From NCBI GenBank assembly GCA_963668435.2, contig CAXXSC010000001.1, positions 620,001 to 684,000 of the forward strand: a stretch of 64,000 nt of DNA, given 5' to 3'. Every line of letters starts with the position of its first letter. Positions within the stretch are counted from its first letter, which is position 1. The stretch is from G963668435 sp963668435. Lineage in GTDB: Bacteria > Latescibacterota > Latescibacteria > Latescibacterales > Latescibacteraceae. The notes under the pieces were generated by a model, which saw only the letters and a program-made list of their open reading frames with translations, was not told the DNA's origin and ran no database searches. Shown piece by piece: positions 9,028-18,422 of this stretch. The position numbers and the translations under genes were made by a program.

Positions 9028-10068
9028 ATGGCGGGAAATACTTTCGGATCGGTGTTCAGAGTGAGTACCTGGGGTGAATCCCACGGACCGGCTATCGGAG
9101 TTGTTATTGACGGCTGTCCATCCGGGATGGGGCTGGACGAGTCGATAATTCAGAAAGATCTCGACCGTCGCCGTCCGGGGCAGAGCGAGGTGACAACGCC
9201 GCGTTCCGAGACCGATACGGTTCATATTCTTTCCGGTGTTTTTGAGGGGAAGACGACCGGGACGCCGATTTCGCTCGAGATCAAGAATCGCGATTCCAAC
9301 TCGTCGCAGTATGACAATCTCAGGGAAGTATTCCGTCCGGGGCACGCTGATTATACGTTTTTCAAGAAATTCGGTATCAGGGACCACCGCGGCGGCGGAA
9401 GAAGCTCGGGCAGGGAAACAGCCACACGAGTTGCCGCCGGAGCAGTAGCTAAATGCATAACAGGGGCAGAGGGAATCGAAATAATTGCCTACGCGAAACA
9501 GATCGGCACGATCGAGGCCGAAACATTCGACTTCTCTGTGATCGAGTCGAATCCCGTGCGCTGCCCTGATCCCGATGCGGCAAAAAAAATGGTCGATCTC
9601 ATCCTTGCAGCCAAGGATGATGGTGATTCGGTTGGCGGTATAGTGGAAATCATCGTGAAGAACTGTCCTGCGGGACTTGGCGATCCCGTTTTCGACCGTC
9701 TCGATGCTGATCTGGCAAAAGCACTTATGTCCATCGGCACTATCAAGGGTGTCGAGATCGGTGCCGGTTTCGATGCTGTTACCAAACGTGGTTCCGAGAA
9801 TAACGATCAGATTTCGAGTGAGGGATTTCTCACCAATAACGCCGGTGGTATCCTCGGTGGTATTTCCACGGGACAGGATATTGTAATCCGAATTGCTGTC
9901 AAGCCGACCTCGTCCATCCTCAAGGAGCAGAAGACTGTTGACAAGGAAGGCAATGATGCGACGATCAAGATCGAAGGCCGTCACGATCCCTGTATCGTGC
10001 CGCGTGTTGTTCCGGTTGCGGAAAGCATGGTGGCCCTAGTGCTTGCCGACAAGCTTCTTGCCCGCTAA
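9028..10068 (+). CDS. aroC: Chorismate synthase
   Basis: The product (346 residues from this start) begins MAGNTFGSVFRVSTWGESHG, the conserved opening of chorismate synthase, with the signature GESHGPAIGVVIDGCPSG and the later RGGGRSSGRETATRVAAGAV and GGILGGISTGQDI motifs. It converts EPSP to chorismate using reduced FMN. ATG 9028 is chosen over the ATG at 8995 because it matches the family N-terminus and has an AGAAAGGA site upstream. It closes the aroA-aroK-aroC set and is followed by a strong terminator. The aromatic pathway is complete only for its last steps here; the earlier genes lie outside the window. Confidence 0.95.
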   Translation: MAGNTFGSVFRVSTWGESHGPAIGVVIDGCPSGMGLDESIIQKDLDRRRPGQSEVTTPRSETDTVHILSGVFEGKTTGTPISLEIKNRDSNSSQYDNLREVFRPGHADYTFFKKFGIRDHRGGGRSSGRETATRVAAGAVAKCITGAEGIEIIAYAKQIGTIEAETFDFSVIESNPVRCPDPDAAKKMVDLILAAKDDGDSVGGIVEIIVKNCPAGLGDPVFDRLDADLAKALMSIGTIKGVEIGAGFDAVTKRGSENNDQISSEGFLTNNAGGILGGISTGQDIVIRIAVKPTSSILKEQKTVDKEGNDATIKIEGRHDPCIVPRVVPVAESMVALVLADKLLAR

Positions 10069-10141
10069 GCGATCCCACAGCTGATAAGAGGGTGGGGAAG
10101 CGGTAGGACAGTATGCTTTATCAGGCGATTGAAAATAGAAT

Positions 10142-10176
10142 AAAAAAACGCACGTTAATCAACGTGCGTTTTTTAT
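10142..10176. terminator. Bidirectional terminator between aroC and the HU gene
   Basis: A perfect inverted repeat (AAAAAACGCACGTT pairing with AACGTGCGTTTTTT, four-base loop) has an A-run on one side and a T-run on the other. It can therefore end transcription from both convergent genes. Confidence 0.9.
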
Positions 10177-10225
10177 TATCCGAGTCCAGTACCTGTGGTT
10201 ATGCAGGCGCAGTGTCCGGTTCAGA

Positions 10226-10519
10226 TCAGTCCAGCGGCTGGTGAAGCTCATCCTTGAGAAGCTTGCCCGGCTTGAAGTGCGTTTTTCTGCGCGCGGGAAC
10301 ATAGATGATTTCACCGGTTCGGGGATTGCGGGCCGCCGGTTTCGGTTTCGTGTCCTTGACCTGAAATACGCCGAAGCCCCTGATCTCGATACGGTCACCT
10401 TGGATGAGACTGTTCCTCATGGCATCGAATATACTGTCAACCATTTTGGAGGCCAGACTTTTTTTGCAACCGGTATCCTTTGCAACCTGTAGGGCAAGGT
10501 CTTTCTTCGTGGTTGTCAT
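10226..10519 (-). CDS. HU/IHF family DNA-binding protein
   Basis: The 97-residue protein has the histone-like fold: an N-terminal helical pair (TTTKKDLALQVAKDTG), the dimer core RIEIRGFGVFQVKD, and the DNA-intercalating arm tip AARNPRTGEII with the conserved Arg-Asn-Pro. It should bend and compact DNA as a dimer. The C-terminal tail after KPGKLLKDEL is short. It is transcribed toward aroC and shares its terminator. HU and IHF subunits cannot be told apart from sequence alone here. Confidence 0.92.
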   Translation of the reverse strand: MTTTKKDLALQVAKDTGCKKSLASKMVDSIFDAMRNSLIQGDRIEIRGFGVFQVKDTKPKPAARNPRTGEIIYVPARRKTHFKPGKLLKDELHQPLD

Positions 10520-11112
10520 TAACTTCCTCCCATACCGTAGACACAGCCTCTGTCATTGGCATATATTCATTGGAAATAGACGACTATATCCGCCGACATC
10601 CGAAACTTGTCACGTGGTTCGGTGTCAATTTATCTGTATTATAGAGACGTAAAGTCCTTATTCTATGGAATTTAAATTAATAGTAATTCTGCAATATGTC
10701 AAGTAAAAAAATCATAAACAACAAGATACGCAAAATTGCTAATTTTATAATTTTCGTAAGTCTAATATTATTAGTACGATAGTTGGTATCGCTTTGGAAG
10801 TGAGGAATCGGGAAAAATGTTGGAGACTTACTTTTTTCTTTATAAATAAAGACTTATAAGCATTGATTTTATCACTCGTTTTTGTTGGTTTTGGCGCATC
10901 TTTTGTCGAAAAGTGACCCACTGATTGAGGATCATTTCGGATATTGTAATTGTGTCGATACGTTTTACCATGATTCGCAAATGCCGGGTTGTCCAAATAG
11001 GGTGCATTCTTTTCTTATTCCTTGTATTTTGAACTTGTTTAGTAAGGCCGGATTTCGTACAATTATAATCTGGTGAAAAAGAACAAAATATTATATATAC
11101 GGAGCTTTCAAA
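10520..11112. other. AT-rich intergenic region between HU and trpS genes
   Basis: No credible gene is visible in this stretch; the short open frames have no family features. A TATAAT at 11064-11069, about 44 bp upstream of trpS, and a TATAAT on the minus strand at 10638-10643, upstream of the HU gene, are possible -10 boxes, but I see no good matching -35 boxes. The region is clearly richer in A and T than the flanking genes. Confidence 0.5.
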
Positions 11113-12090
11113 ATGAGGATACTTTCAGGTATACAGCCGTCCGGCAGTTTCCATCTGGGTAATTATTTCGGTATGCTGAAATCGATGATTGCCTACCAGG
11201 AGGAACATGAGCTTTTCGCCTTTCTCGCCAACCTTCATGCCCAGACAAGTGTATGGGAGGGAAAGCGTCTTAAGGATATGACCATCGAAGCGGCTGTTGA
11301 TTATCTGTCGCTTGGCCTCGATCCTGAGAAAGCGGTGTTCTGGGTGCAGTCGGATGTGCCAGAGGTGATGGAGCTGACTTGGTATCTCTCCAATTTCACA
11401 CCGGTGGGGCTTCTCGAGCGGAGCCATTCCTACAAGGACAAGATTGCCAAGGGTATCGCCCCCAACGCCGGTCTGTTTTTCTATCCGGTTCTCATGGCCG
11501 CCGATATCCTGCTATACCAGTCCGACAAGGTGCCTGTGGGCAAGGACCAGAAGCAGCATCTCGAGATCACCCGTGATATCGCGATCAAGGTCAACAATGC
11601 TTATGGGGAGATTTTCGTTGTCCCGGAGGCTGAAATTGATGACAACGTTGCGTTGATCCCGGGTCTCGACGGCCAGAAAATGAGCAAATCCTACGGCAAC
11701 ACGATTGAGATTTTCTGTGAAAAGAACGTCATGCGCAAGAAAATCATGTCGATAGTAACCGACTCCACACCGGTTGATGAACCGAAAGATCCCGATAAAT
11801 GCAACGTGTTCGCTCTTTATAAACTGTTCGCCTCGCCGGAGGAAAAGGCCGATATGGCTGACCGTTATCGCAAAGGCGGTCTCGGCTACGGTGATGTGAA
11901 AAAAGAGCTTTTCGAACTGATATGGAATTTCTTCCTGCCCTATCGAGAGAGACGGGACGAACTGATGAATGACAAGGCTATGGTCGGAAAAATCCTTGCG
12001 GATGGCGCCGACAAGGCCCGCTATCATGCGAATAAAACCCTTCGCAAAATCAGAAAACGGGTTGGCACTACCTACCTGAAGAGCAAATAG
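11113..12090 (+). CDS. trpS: Tryptophanyl-tRNA synthetase
   Basis: This 325-residue class I aminoacyl-tRNA synthetase charges tRNA-Trp. The HIGH-type motif is HLGN at residues 14-17 (GIQPSGSFHLGNYFG), and the KMSKS loop is at residues 189-193 (GLDGQKMSKSYGN). The Trp-pocket segment DILLYQSDKVPVGKDQKQHL is typical of bacterial TrpRS. Length matches the compact bacterial form. It starts at ATG 11113, 12 bp after a GGAG site, and appears to be a single-gene unit ahead of the glycan cluster. Confidence 0.95.
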   Translation: MRILSGIQPSGSFHLGNYFGMLKSMIAYQEEHELFAFLANLHAQTSVWEGKRLKDMTIEAAVDYLSLGLDPEKAVFWVQSDVPEVMELTWYLSNFTPVGLLERSHSYKDKIAKGIAPNAGLFFYPVLMAADILLYQSDKVPVGKDQKQHLEITRDIAIKVNNAYGEIFVVPEAEIDDNVALIPGLDGQKMSKSYGNTIEIFCEKNVMRKKIMSIVTDSTPVDEPKDPDKCNVFALYKLFASPEEKADMADRYRKGGLGYGDVKKELFELIWNFFLPYRERRDELMNDKAMVGKILADGADKARYHANKTLRKIRKRVGTTYLKSK

Positions 12091-12243
12091 CACATATCCG
12101 TTATTGTCATTTTTGATGTAGGTCGTCGCGTTCTGTCTCTGTGCTCCGGATGCATGTACGGCTGTTGTTATGGGCGCTGTCAGTGCGGCAGTGCCGGAGG
12201 CACACACATGTTTGCCGCTGCTTGTTCTTCCTTTTTTTGAAAA

Positions 12244-13395
12244 ATGGTGCCTTTCGTGCTGAATCCTCTTGTAATAGTTTTCATTGGCTGCGGCCTGATA
12301 TATTTTGCCGTCTGTCTTCTCAGCTTTGTCGGCCTGTTCGTGCCGCTGAAAAAGCGGGAAGGCGAACAGCCCACTGTTTCGGTCATCGTTCCCGCCCGGA
12401 ATGAGGAGGCATCCATCGGCCTGCTCCTCGATGATCTTCTTGCTCAAAGCTATCCCGCCGACCGTTATGATATAACCGTGGTCGATGATTGCTCCACCGA
12501 TCTTACCGTATCGGTTGTCCAGCGCTATCTTGCCTCGCATCCCAACCTGAGCCTTGCCAGTTCCGATCGCTCAAGCTCACCTTACAGCCACAAGAAGAAA
12601 GCGGTTCATGAGGGTATTCTGTCGAGCAATGGCGAAATAATCATGACTGTCGATGCCGACTGCCGCGTAAAAAAGGACTGGATAGAGAACATGACCGCTT
12701 ATTTCCGCGACGGTGTCGATCTTGTCGCGGGTGAGGTTTCCATCGGCAGGGGCGGTTTCATAGGTATGCTTGAAACGCTGGAGTTCACGGGCATACAGTT
12801 AATGAGCGCCGGGCTCATGAATATGCGCTTCCCAATCACCTGCAATGGTGCGAACCTTGCCTATAGGAGGGAGGCTTTCGAGCGTGTTCACGGTTATGAT
12901 GGTGTCGGGTCGGTGGTGTCCGGTGATGATGATCTGTTGATGCAGAAGATCACTACTGACGACAAGCGCCGTGCTGTCTACGCGGTGGGAAGGAGGACCG
13001 CGGTAAGTGTCGAGGCAGTGAAAACGGTGCCGGAATTCTTTTCCAAGCGAATCCGCTGGGCTTCGAAAATCGCCACGTACCCGTCACGCTCAGCGCTGGA
13101 TATGCTTGTTGTTATCTTTGTTTTCTTTGTCATGACGCCGCTTCTTGTGACATACAGTTTTATCAGCGGCGCCGGACTTTTGCCATTTCTTGCCGGATAC
13201 AGTCTGAAAACCGTCGGCGATTTTCTCCTTGCCGGCCTGGGAGTGATAATGCGGGGCAGGCCGCTTTTGGTTCTGCTCTTTCCCCTTGCCGAAATTCTGC
13301 ATGTGCCCTATATACTATATGTAACACTGAAAGGTACTTTCGGTAGTTTCGAGTGGCACGGACGCAGGGTCCGCGCCGGTGGTGGCAGACGCTGA
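12244..13395 (+). CDS. Glycosyltransferase family 2, membrane-associated
   Basis: The 383-residue protein has an N-terminal hydrophobic segment (about residues 8-30), then a GT-A domain starting PTVSVIVPARNEEASIGLLL, with the metal-binding TVDADCR motif, a SGDDDLLMQK motif and KRIRWASK in the position of the processive (Q/R)xxRW motif. Two or three C-terminal membrane helices follow. It resembles membrane-bound GT2 enzymes that make or modify cell-envelope glycans. The donor and acceptor sugars cannot be inferred. It leads a run of four envelope genes on the same strand, 31 bp ahead of a polysaccharide deacetylase. No strong ribosome binding site precedes ATG 12244, so the start is tentative. 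Confidence 0.85.
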   Translation: MVPFVLNPLVIVFIGCGLIYFAVCLLSFVGLFVPLKKREGEQPTVSVIVPARNEEASIGLLLDDLLAQSYPADRYDITVVDDCSTDLTVSVVQRYLASHPNLSLASSDRSSSPYSHKKKAVHEGILSSNGEIIMTVDADCRVKKDWIENMTAYFRDGVDLVAGEVSIGRGGFIGMLETLEFTGIQLMSAGLMNMRFPITCNGANLAYRREAFERVHGYDGVGSVVSGDDDLLMQKITTDDKRRAVYAVGRRTAVSVEAVKTVPEFFSKRIRWASKIATYPSRSALDMLVVIFVFFVMTPLLVTYSFISGAGLLPFLAGYSLKTVGDFLLAGLGVIMRGRPLLVLLFPLAEILHVPYILYVTLKGTFGSFEWHGRRVRAGGGRR

Positions 13396-13426
13396 GCCTC
13401 AAGCTCTTTAGCCGTGACGGTCCGCT

Positions 13427-14125
13427 ATGTTGAACGAAATCGTATCGCGCCTCGAACATATTCCGCCAGCCCTGCTCAAACGCCTGCTTGCAGGAGTGCT
13501 TTGGGAGGGAACGCCCGAATCAGGAAGCTTTGCCCTGACTTTTGACGACGGCCCCGATCCTGATGTGACTCCACGTGTGCTCGATGTGCTCGATAATACC
13601 GGCGCAAAGGCGAGTTTTTTTCTCAGCGGGACCAATGCCGTGAAAGAACCTGCGCTGGTGAGGCGTATTGCCGAAAGCGGGCATGTGATCGGCAATCATG
13701 GCATGAACCACAAGAGCCTGTTTCTCGCGAAAGCGGATGAGCTTGTCCGGGAAATCGATGATGCGGGAAAAGCCATCGCCGACGCAGCAGGTTTTATGCC
13801 GCGCTGGTTTCGGCCTCCCTACGGTCTTTTCGACCTGAGCTGTCTCAAGGCTGTTCGTGAACGTGACCTGATCATGACCCTGTGGACAGTCCTTGCCGGT
13901 GATTACTCAGATGACAGCGGGGAAGAGGTCCTGGAGCGGATCGATCCTTTCATTCGTCCCGGAGCGATAATTGTCTTTCACGATACAGTGAAAGGCGGTG
14001 GTGCTGCCCTTGATGGTATGCTGAATACGGTCGTTTCGACGGCGGAGGAGCGCGGGATCCTTCCCGGCAGCCTGGAATCCCTGACACTTTCATCTTCGAT
14101 AGAGGTACATGATGCCGATAATTGA
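13427..14125 (+). CDS. Polysaccharide deacetylase (NodB homology domain)
   Basis: The 232-residue protein is almost entirely a carbohydrate esterase family 4 domain. Motif 1 is TFDDGPDPDVT with both catalytic-site aspartates, motif 2 is HVIGNHGMNHKS with the metal His residues, motif 3 is FRPPYGLF, and the late motif IIVFHDT carries the catalytic His. It should remove N-acetyl groups from an envelope glycan. No signal peptide is evident, so it may be cytoplasmic or peripheral. Its end overlaps the next GT2 gene by 17 bp, so the two are probably translationally coupled and act on the same glycan. Confidence 0.88.
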   Translation: MLNEIVSRLEHIPPALLKRLLAGVLWEGTPESGSFALTFDDGPDPDVTPRVLDVLDNTGAKASFFLSGTNAVKEPALVRRIAESGHVIGNHGMNHKSLFLAKADELVREIDDAGKAIADAAGFMPRWFRPPYGLFDLSCLKAVRERDLIMTLWTVLAGDYSDDSGEEVLERIDPFIRPGAIIVFHDTVKGGGAALDGMLNTVVSTAEERGILPGSLESLTLSSSIEVHDADN

Positions 14126-15239
14126 GAGTCTGGCGATTGCCTGTCTCATTTATGCCGCATTTTATTTCATTTTCGCGCTCGCGGTGACAGCCGGTATCAG
14201 GCGTGTGAAGCCGCGCGGAGCAGCCGCTGATGAGCCGGCTGTATCGGTTGTTGTATGCGCCCGCAACGAAGAACGCGATATAAAGCGCTGTCTCGAACAT
14301 CTTGCGGCGCTTGACTATCCCGCTGAAAAGCTCGAACTCATTATTGTCGATGACGAGTCGGAGGATTCAACCGCGTCGATCATTGCCGAATTCGCGGCGG
14401 ATGACAGCCGTTTCATCGCACTGTCGACGAAAGATGCGGTAACGAACCTTCCCGCCAAACAGCGTCCGCTCGATATGGGGATACGTCACGCAAAAGGAAC
14501 GCTGATACTTGTCACGGATGCTGATATCGCTGTCCGCCCCGGCTGGATAAAGGCCCATGTGGCGGCTTATGATGATACGATCGGTATTGCGGGCGGAATT
14601 ACACGTATCGATACCAGTTCAGGCAGGGGTTTCGACAATCTCATCAATCTTGATCAGGTTTCGAAACTCTCGGTTGCAATGGGGTGCGCCGGCCTCGGTG
14701 TTCCGCTGACTGTCATGGGCAATAATCTTTCTTTCCGGCGCGAGGCCTATATCGCCTGCGGTGGCTTCGAGGGATTCACGCCAAGTATTGTCGAGGACAT
14801 GGCGCTCATGAACGCGATCATCCATGATACCGACTACACACTGGGGTGGGTTGCAGGGGACGAGGGTGTTGTTGAATCGACACCGGAGGATTCCCTCGAC
14901 GCTTTTCTCAATCAGCGCCGACGCTGGGTGCACGAGCTGGGCGATCTGTCTTTCATTGGCAAGCTCATGATCGGGATCGAGGCAGTCATGGCTGTGGTTT
15001 TCGTTGTTATGCTCAGTATCTCGCTATTTGTGCCGCATCAGTTCATTGCTGTCTGCGTTGTCTGGAATTTTGCCTATATGCTGCTTCTGAAAGCGCTTCC
15101 GGGCAGTAAACGGCGTGACTCTGCCTGGATTCTCCCCATGCTCCTTTTTCAGTTGTATTACTCAGCCGTCTTCGTGCTGAAAGGTTTCGGCGAAAACAAG
15201 AATGTTGTATGGAAAGGGCGCGTTTACGGCAAGAGCTGA
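14109..15239 (+). CDS. Glycosyltransferase family 2, membrane-associated
   Basis: The 376-residue product begins with a membrane helix, followed by a GT-A domain: AVSVVVCARNEERDIKRCL, LIIVDDESEDST, VTDADIAV (metal site), VEDMALMNA (catalytic base region) and QRRRWVHE, the processive QxxRW motif. Two or three C-terminal helices follow. It is related in layout to the GT2 gene two places upstream but is not a near-identical copy. The pair of GT2 enzymes with a deacetylase between them suggests synthesis of one exported polysaccharide or lipid-linked glycan. Confidence 0.87.
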   Translation: MMPIIESLAIACLIYAAFYFIFALAVTAGIRRVKPRGAAADEPAVSVVVCARNEERDIKRCLEHLAALDYPAEKLELIIVDDESEDSTASIIAEFAADDSRFIALSTKDAVTNLPAKQRPLDMGIRHAKGTLILVTDADIAVRPGWIKAHVAAYDDTIGIAGGITRIDTSSGRGFDNLINLDQVSKLSVAMGCAGLGVPLTVMGNNLSFRREAYIACGGFEGFTPSIVEDMALMNAIIHDTDYTLGWVAGDEGVVESTPEDSLDAFLNQRRRWVHELGDLSFIGKLMIGIEAVMAVVFVVMLSISLFVPHQFIAVCVVWNFAYMLLLKALPGSKRRDSAWILPMLLFQLYYSAVFVLKGFGENKNVVWKGRVYGKS

Positions 15240-15261
15240 GATTCGCGGAAGGTCCTGATTT

Positions 15262-16275
15262 ATGGCGGCAACGGCAATAATACAGACAGCTTTTATAGGG
15301 GATGTCGTCCTTGCGACACCTCTTTATGCGGCGGCGAGAAAAGCCTGTCCCGATGACAGGATCGTTGGCGTGGTCCGCAAGGGCTGCGACGGTCTCATTG
15401 GAAACAATCCCGCAATCGACGAGATAATAGTATGGGACAAGCATGGCGGCGACAATGGTCTTGGCGGCCTCATGCGGATTGCCCGTCGCCTGAAAGATCT
15501 GGATGTCAGGACAGCGCTTATTCCGCACCGCTCGATACGTTCCGCCGCGATGGCGTTTCTGGCTGGGGCGAAAACACGCGTTGGATTTGCCAAAGGAAGC
15601 GGCAAACTGCTTCACACGAAACGGGTGCCGTATCGTTACGGCATCCACGAGGTCGAGCGCAATCTCATGCTCGCAGGGGCGCTTGGCTGGAAAACAGACG
15701 GTTTTATGCCGGTGCTGTATCCCGATGAGCGTGACCGTGATGTTGTCGACAGCCTGAGCGGATCCGGCAGGGAGTACTGTGTATTCGCACCCGGCTCTGT
15801 ATGGGCGACGAAACAGTGGCCTGCGGATTATTATATCGAGGTCGGCAGGGCAATGCGGGAGCGCGGCCTGGATGTTTTTGTGAGCGGCGGAATGGACGAC
15901 GAGGCGCTCTGCACTTCGATTGCAGGCAGAATCGGTGATGCGCAGTCGACATGCGGCATCATGAGCCTCCGTCAGTCGGCAGAGCTTTACCGGCGGTCTG
16001 CGTTTGTTCTGACTGGCGACACCGCTCCGCAGCATATAGCTGCCGCGATGGGGGCGAAAGTTTTTGCCCTTTTCGGGCCGACAGTGAGGGATTTCGGATT
16101 CTGGCCCTACAGCGAAAGCGGTGTGATGATCGAGGAGGATGTGGTATGCCGACCCTGCGGTGCCCACGGGCACCGGAATTGTCCTGAAAAGCATCACCAC
16201 TGCATGGTGAAAATAGTGCCGGAAAATGTGCTCGCAATTATAGAAAAATGGCTGGACGACGGCCGTTCAGCCTGA
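15262..16275 (+). CDS. waaF: Glycosyltransferase family 9, heptosyltransferase II-like
   Basis: The 337-residue protein shows the ADP-heptose:LPS heptosyltransferase pattern: an N-terminal IIQTAFIGDVVLATPLYAA, a central FAPGSVWATKQWP, and the nucleotide-sugar motif LTGDTAPQHIAAAMGAKVFA followed by LFGPT. These enzymes add heptose to the inner core of lipopolysaccharide at the cytoplasmic face of the inner membrane. A Cys/His-rich stretch near the end (CRPCGAHGHRNCPEKHHHC) is typical of the WaaF branch. GGAAGG precedes ATG 15262. It indicates a lipopolysaccharide-bearing outer membrane. The gene symbol is given by family resemblance. Confidence 0.85.
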   Translation: MAATAIIQTAFIGDVVLATPLYAAARKACPDDRIVGVVRKGCDGLIGNNPAIDEIIVWDKHGGDNGLGGLMRIARRLKDLDVRTALIPHRSIRSAAMAFLAGAKTRVGFAKGSGKLLHTKRVPYRYGIHEVERNLMLAGALGWKTDGFMPVLYPDERDRDVVDSLSGSGREYCVFAPGSVWATKQWPADYYIEVGRAMRERGLDVFVSGGMDDEALCTSIAGRIGDAQSTCGIMSLRQSAELYRRSAFVLTGDTAPQHIAAAMGAKVFALFGPTVRDFGFWPYSESGVMIEEDVVCRPCGAHGHRNCPEKHHHCMVKIVPENVLAIIEKWLDDGRSA

Positions 16276-16307
16276 ACTGACAGGAAACGGGAAAGGAGTG
16301 TCGGGTC

Positions 16308-17291
16308 ATGGAAGCCTCCTTTTACGAAAAACTTGAGGGCGGCAGGGTGCATTGCGAACTCTGTCCCAACGACTGTGTTATTGCCGAGGGGAAAAAGGGC
16401 GCCTGCCGTGTTCGGGTTAACCACGGCGGGACACTTGAGGCGGTCTCGTATGGCCAGTGTGTGACCCTCGCGGTCGATCCGGTCGAAAAGAAACCGCTCT
16501 ATCATTTCTATCCGGGGCATCCGATCCTTTCAACCGGGCCCAACGGCTGTAATTTCCGCTGCGAATTCTGTCAGAACAGCGACATATCGCAGGGGACGGT
16601 TGGCACACGCACAGTATCTCCGGAAAAACTTGCGGAATATGCCGCCCATGACGATTCGATCGGCGTGGCCTATACCTACACCGAGCCTTTTGTATGGTAT
16701 GAGTATATACGCGATGCCGGCGCCTGTGTTCGGGAAAAAGGGCTGAAAAATGTACTCGTTTCCAACGGTTATGTGAATGAAAAGCCGCTGCGGGAGATTT
16801 TGCCGCTCATCGATGCCATGAATATCGATATCAAGTCTATGAGGCCCTCGTTTTACAGCGAAATCTGCGGCGGCAGGCTGGAGGATGTCCAGCGGACAAT
16901 TAAAATAGCAAGTGAATCGTGCCATATCGAGCTTACCAATCTCGTGATCACCGGCTATAACGACAGCGAGGAGGAATTCGATCTTCTCGCCGACTGGATA
17001 GCCTCGATAAATCCGACTATCCCGCTGCACCTGTCGCGCTATTTCCCGCGATACCGTTTCAAGGCGAAGGAAACGCCGGTATCGACACTTCTCAGAGCGT
17101 ACGAGATTGTCAGCTCACGTCTCGACTATGTCTACCTGGGGAACGTTCAGCTCGAGGGGGCTTCCGATACAAGATGTCCCTCTTGCGGTTCGACACTCGT
17201 CAGCCGGAGTTACTACCGGGTTTCGCTCGAAGGGATTAATGACGGGATTTGCACATACTGCGGCAGCGAGGTGGAAATAGAGGGCATTTGA
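16308..17291 (+). CDS. amrS: AmmeMemoRadiSam system radical SAM enzyme
   Basis: The 327-residue protein has a Cys-rich N-terminal region (HCELCPNDCVIAEGKKGACR), a radical SAM cluster motif CxxxCxxC at residues 81, 85 and 88 (GCNFRCEFCQNSDISQ), and a C-terminal CPSC...CTYC zinc-ribbon-like pair. This matches the AmmeMemoRadiSam radical SAM protein, also annotated as PflA-like. The family normally travels with AMMECR1 and Memo proteins, whose role is unresolved; neither partner is in this window. GGAG precedes ATG 16308. Confidence 0.87.
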   Translation: MEASFYEKLEGGRVHCELCPNDCVIAEGKKGACRVRVNHGGTLEAVSYGQCVTLAVDPVEKKPLYHFYPGHPILSTGPNGCNFRCEFCQNSDISQGTVGTRTVSPEKLAEYAAHDDSIGVAYTYTEPFVWYEYIRDAGACVREKGLKNVLVSNGYVNEKPLREILPLIDAMNIDIKSMRPSFYSEICGGRLEDVQRTIKIASESCHIELTNLVITGYNDSEEEFDLLADWIASINPTIPLHLSRYFPRYRFKAKETPVSTLLRAYEIVSSRLDYVYLGNVQLEGASDTRCPSCGSTLVSRSYYRVSLEGINDGICTYCGSEVEIEGI

Positions 17292-17418
17292 CAGGTGGTG
17301 CCCGGGGCGGTTTCCGTGCTGAAATTATTAAGCGCTTATCCCGTTTGCGGCCTGACAAGAGATTAATGAACTATCCCGGAGCAAGCTCCGAGGAATTCTA
17401 TTGATTAACCGGAGCACC

Positions 17419-17799
17419 ATGTTTCGACGTTATCTGACAAAAGCCGACACTTTTCTGATTGTCGTCCTAACTGTTATATCGCTTGCCGCTATGCTCGGGA
17501 TGCGTGGTTTTGCCCTCAACGGGGCCCATGTGACCATCGAAAGCTCTGATGGCGGCATTGTCGAGCTTTCCCTCGCCGAGAACAGGGAATACGCTGTCAA
17601 CGGGCCTATGGGCGATACTGTTGTCGTGATCGAGGACGGCGCAGTTTTTATCAGCGATTCTCCCTGCCCGCATCACTACTGCGAACGTATGGGTAAAATC
17701 CGTCGGCGCGGCGAGGTCATTGTCTGTGTGCCAAACCGTGTGATCGTTTCCATTAAAGGGGGCGACAGCGGGGAAGCACTTGATAGTGTGACTCAGTGA
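17419..17799 (+). CDS. NusG domain II-containing membrane protein
   Basis: The 126-residue product starts MFRRYLTKADTFLIVVLTVI with one membrane helix, then a small beta domain that includes SDSPCPHHYCERMGKIRRRG and IVCVPNRVIVSIKG. This is the NusG_II (DUF1312) pattern, in which the CPH..C motif is conserved. ATG 17419 has GGAG six bases upstream; a TTG at 17401 is an alternative that adds six residues. NusG_II proteins are usually encoded beside Gx transporter genes, as here (45 bp downstream), and may work in envelope electron transfer or cofactor delivery. Confidence 0.85.
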   Translation: MFRRYLTKADTFLIVVLTVISLAAMLGMRGFALNGAHVTIESSDGGIVELSLAENREYAVNGPMGDTVVVIEDGAVFISDSPCPHHYCERMGKIRRRGEVIVCVPNRVIVSIKGGDSGEALDSVTQ

Positions 17800-17844
17800 T
17801 TGGTCTTGATTTAATATGCTGTTATTACAGGTGATTATATAAAA

Positions 17845-18369
17845 ATGGTTAAACATATTACGCAATCCGGCACACGCCGTCTTGTAATACTGTCGATGCT
17901 TGCGGCGAGCGGGCTGGTGATTTTCGTGTTCGAATCATTTCTGCCCCTGCTCTGGTTCCGTCCAGGACTAGGCAATATAGCGACGATTCTCGCCCTGCTG
18001 CTTTTCGGTTTCGGTGATTCCATGAAAGTCACCCTTTTGAGGGTGGTGCTCGGTGCGCTGGTGCTGGGGCGCTTGTTTACACCGCTATTCTTTTTCGCGC
18101 TCACCGGGGGAATCGCCTCGACACTGGTGATGGCGGCGGTTTTCCGTTCGGGAAAGCTGTTCGGGCCGGTGGGAATCAGCGTTCTCGGAGCGGTTGCCCA
18201 CAACATTGTCCAGGTCGCGGTCGCTTTCCTGTTTGTAAGGAGCGGCGAGTTGTTTATATTTCTACCAGTCTATGTACTTGCAGGTGTCGCGACCGGAACC
18301 TTGACCGGTATTGTTTCAGCGATGATATACGAGCGGGTGCGTGAGCGTGGCGGGCTGGTGTTTAGCTGA
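17845..18369 (+). CDS. Gx transporter family protein (ECF-type S component-like)
   Basis: The 174-residue protein is almost all membrane helices (five or six) with the LPLLWFRPGLGNIATILAL motif near residue 30, typical of the Gx transporter family (previously misnamed heptaprenyl diphosphate synthase component I). Such proteins resemble substrate-binding S components of energy-coupling factor transporters. The ligand is unknown. Partnership with the upstream NusG_II gene is conserved in many phyla. It starts at ATG 17845. Confidence 0.85.
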   Translation: MVKHITQSGTRRLVILSMLAASGLVIFVFESFLPLLWFRPGLGNIATILALLLFGFGDSMKVTLLRVVLGALVLGRLFTPLFFFALTGGIASTLVMAAVFRSGKLFGPVGISVLGAVAHNIVQVAVAFLFVRSGELFIFLPVYVLAGVATGTLTGIVSAMIYERVRERGGLVFS

Positions 18370-18422
18370 CGATTGTATGGCCGGTAGCGATTCCTTTGAA
18401 CGATTTACACACTGGTGCGTCT

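Noticed and set aside
9022..9984. Long minus-strand open frame opposite aroC
   Set aside because: It is a mirror of a certain gene, with no family motif and no ribosome binding site.
11512..12540. Minus-strand open frame spanning trpS and the GT2 start
   Set aside because: It crosses two certain genes and lacks any recognisable domain.
15043..16200. Long minus-strand open frame opposite the GT9 gene
   Set aside because: It is the complement of a clear heptosyltransferase-like gene and has no protein-like pattern.
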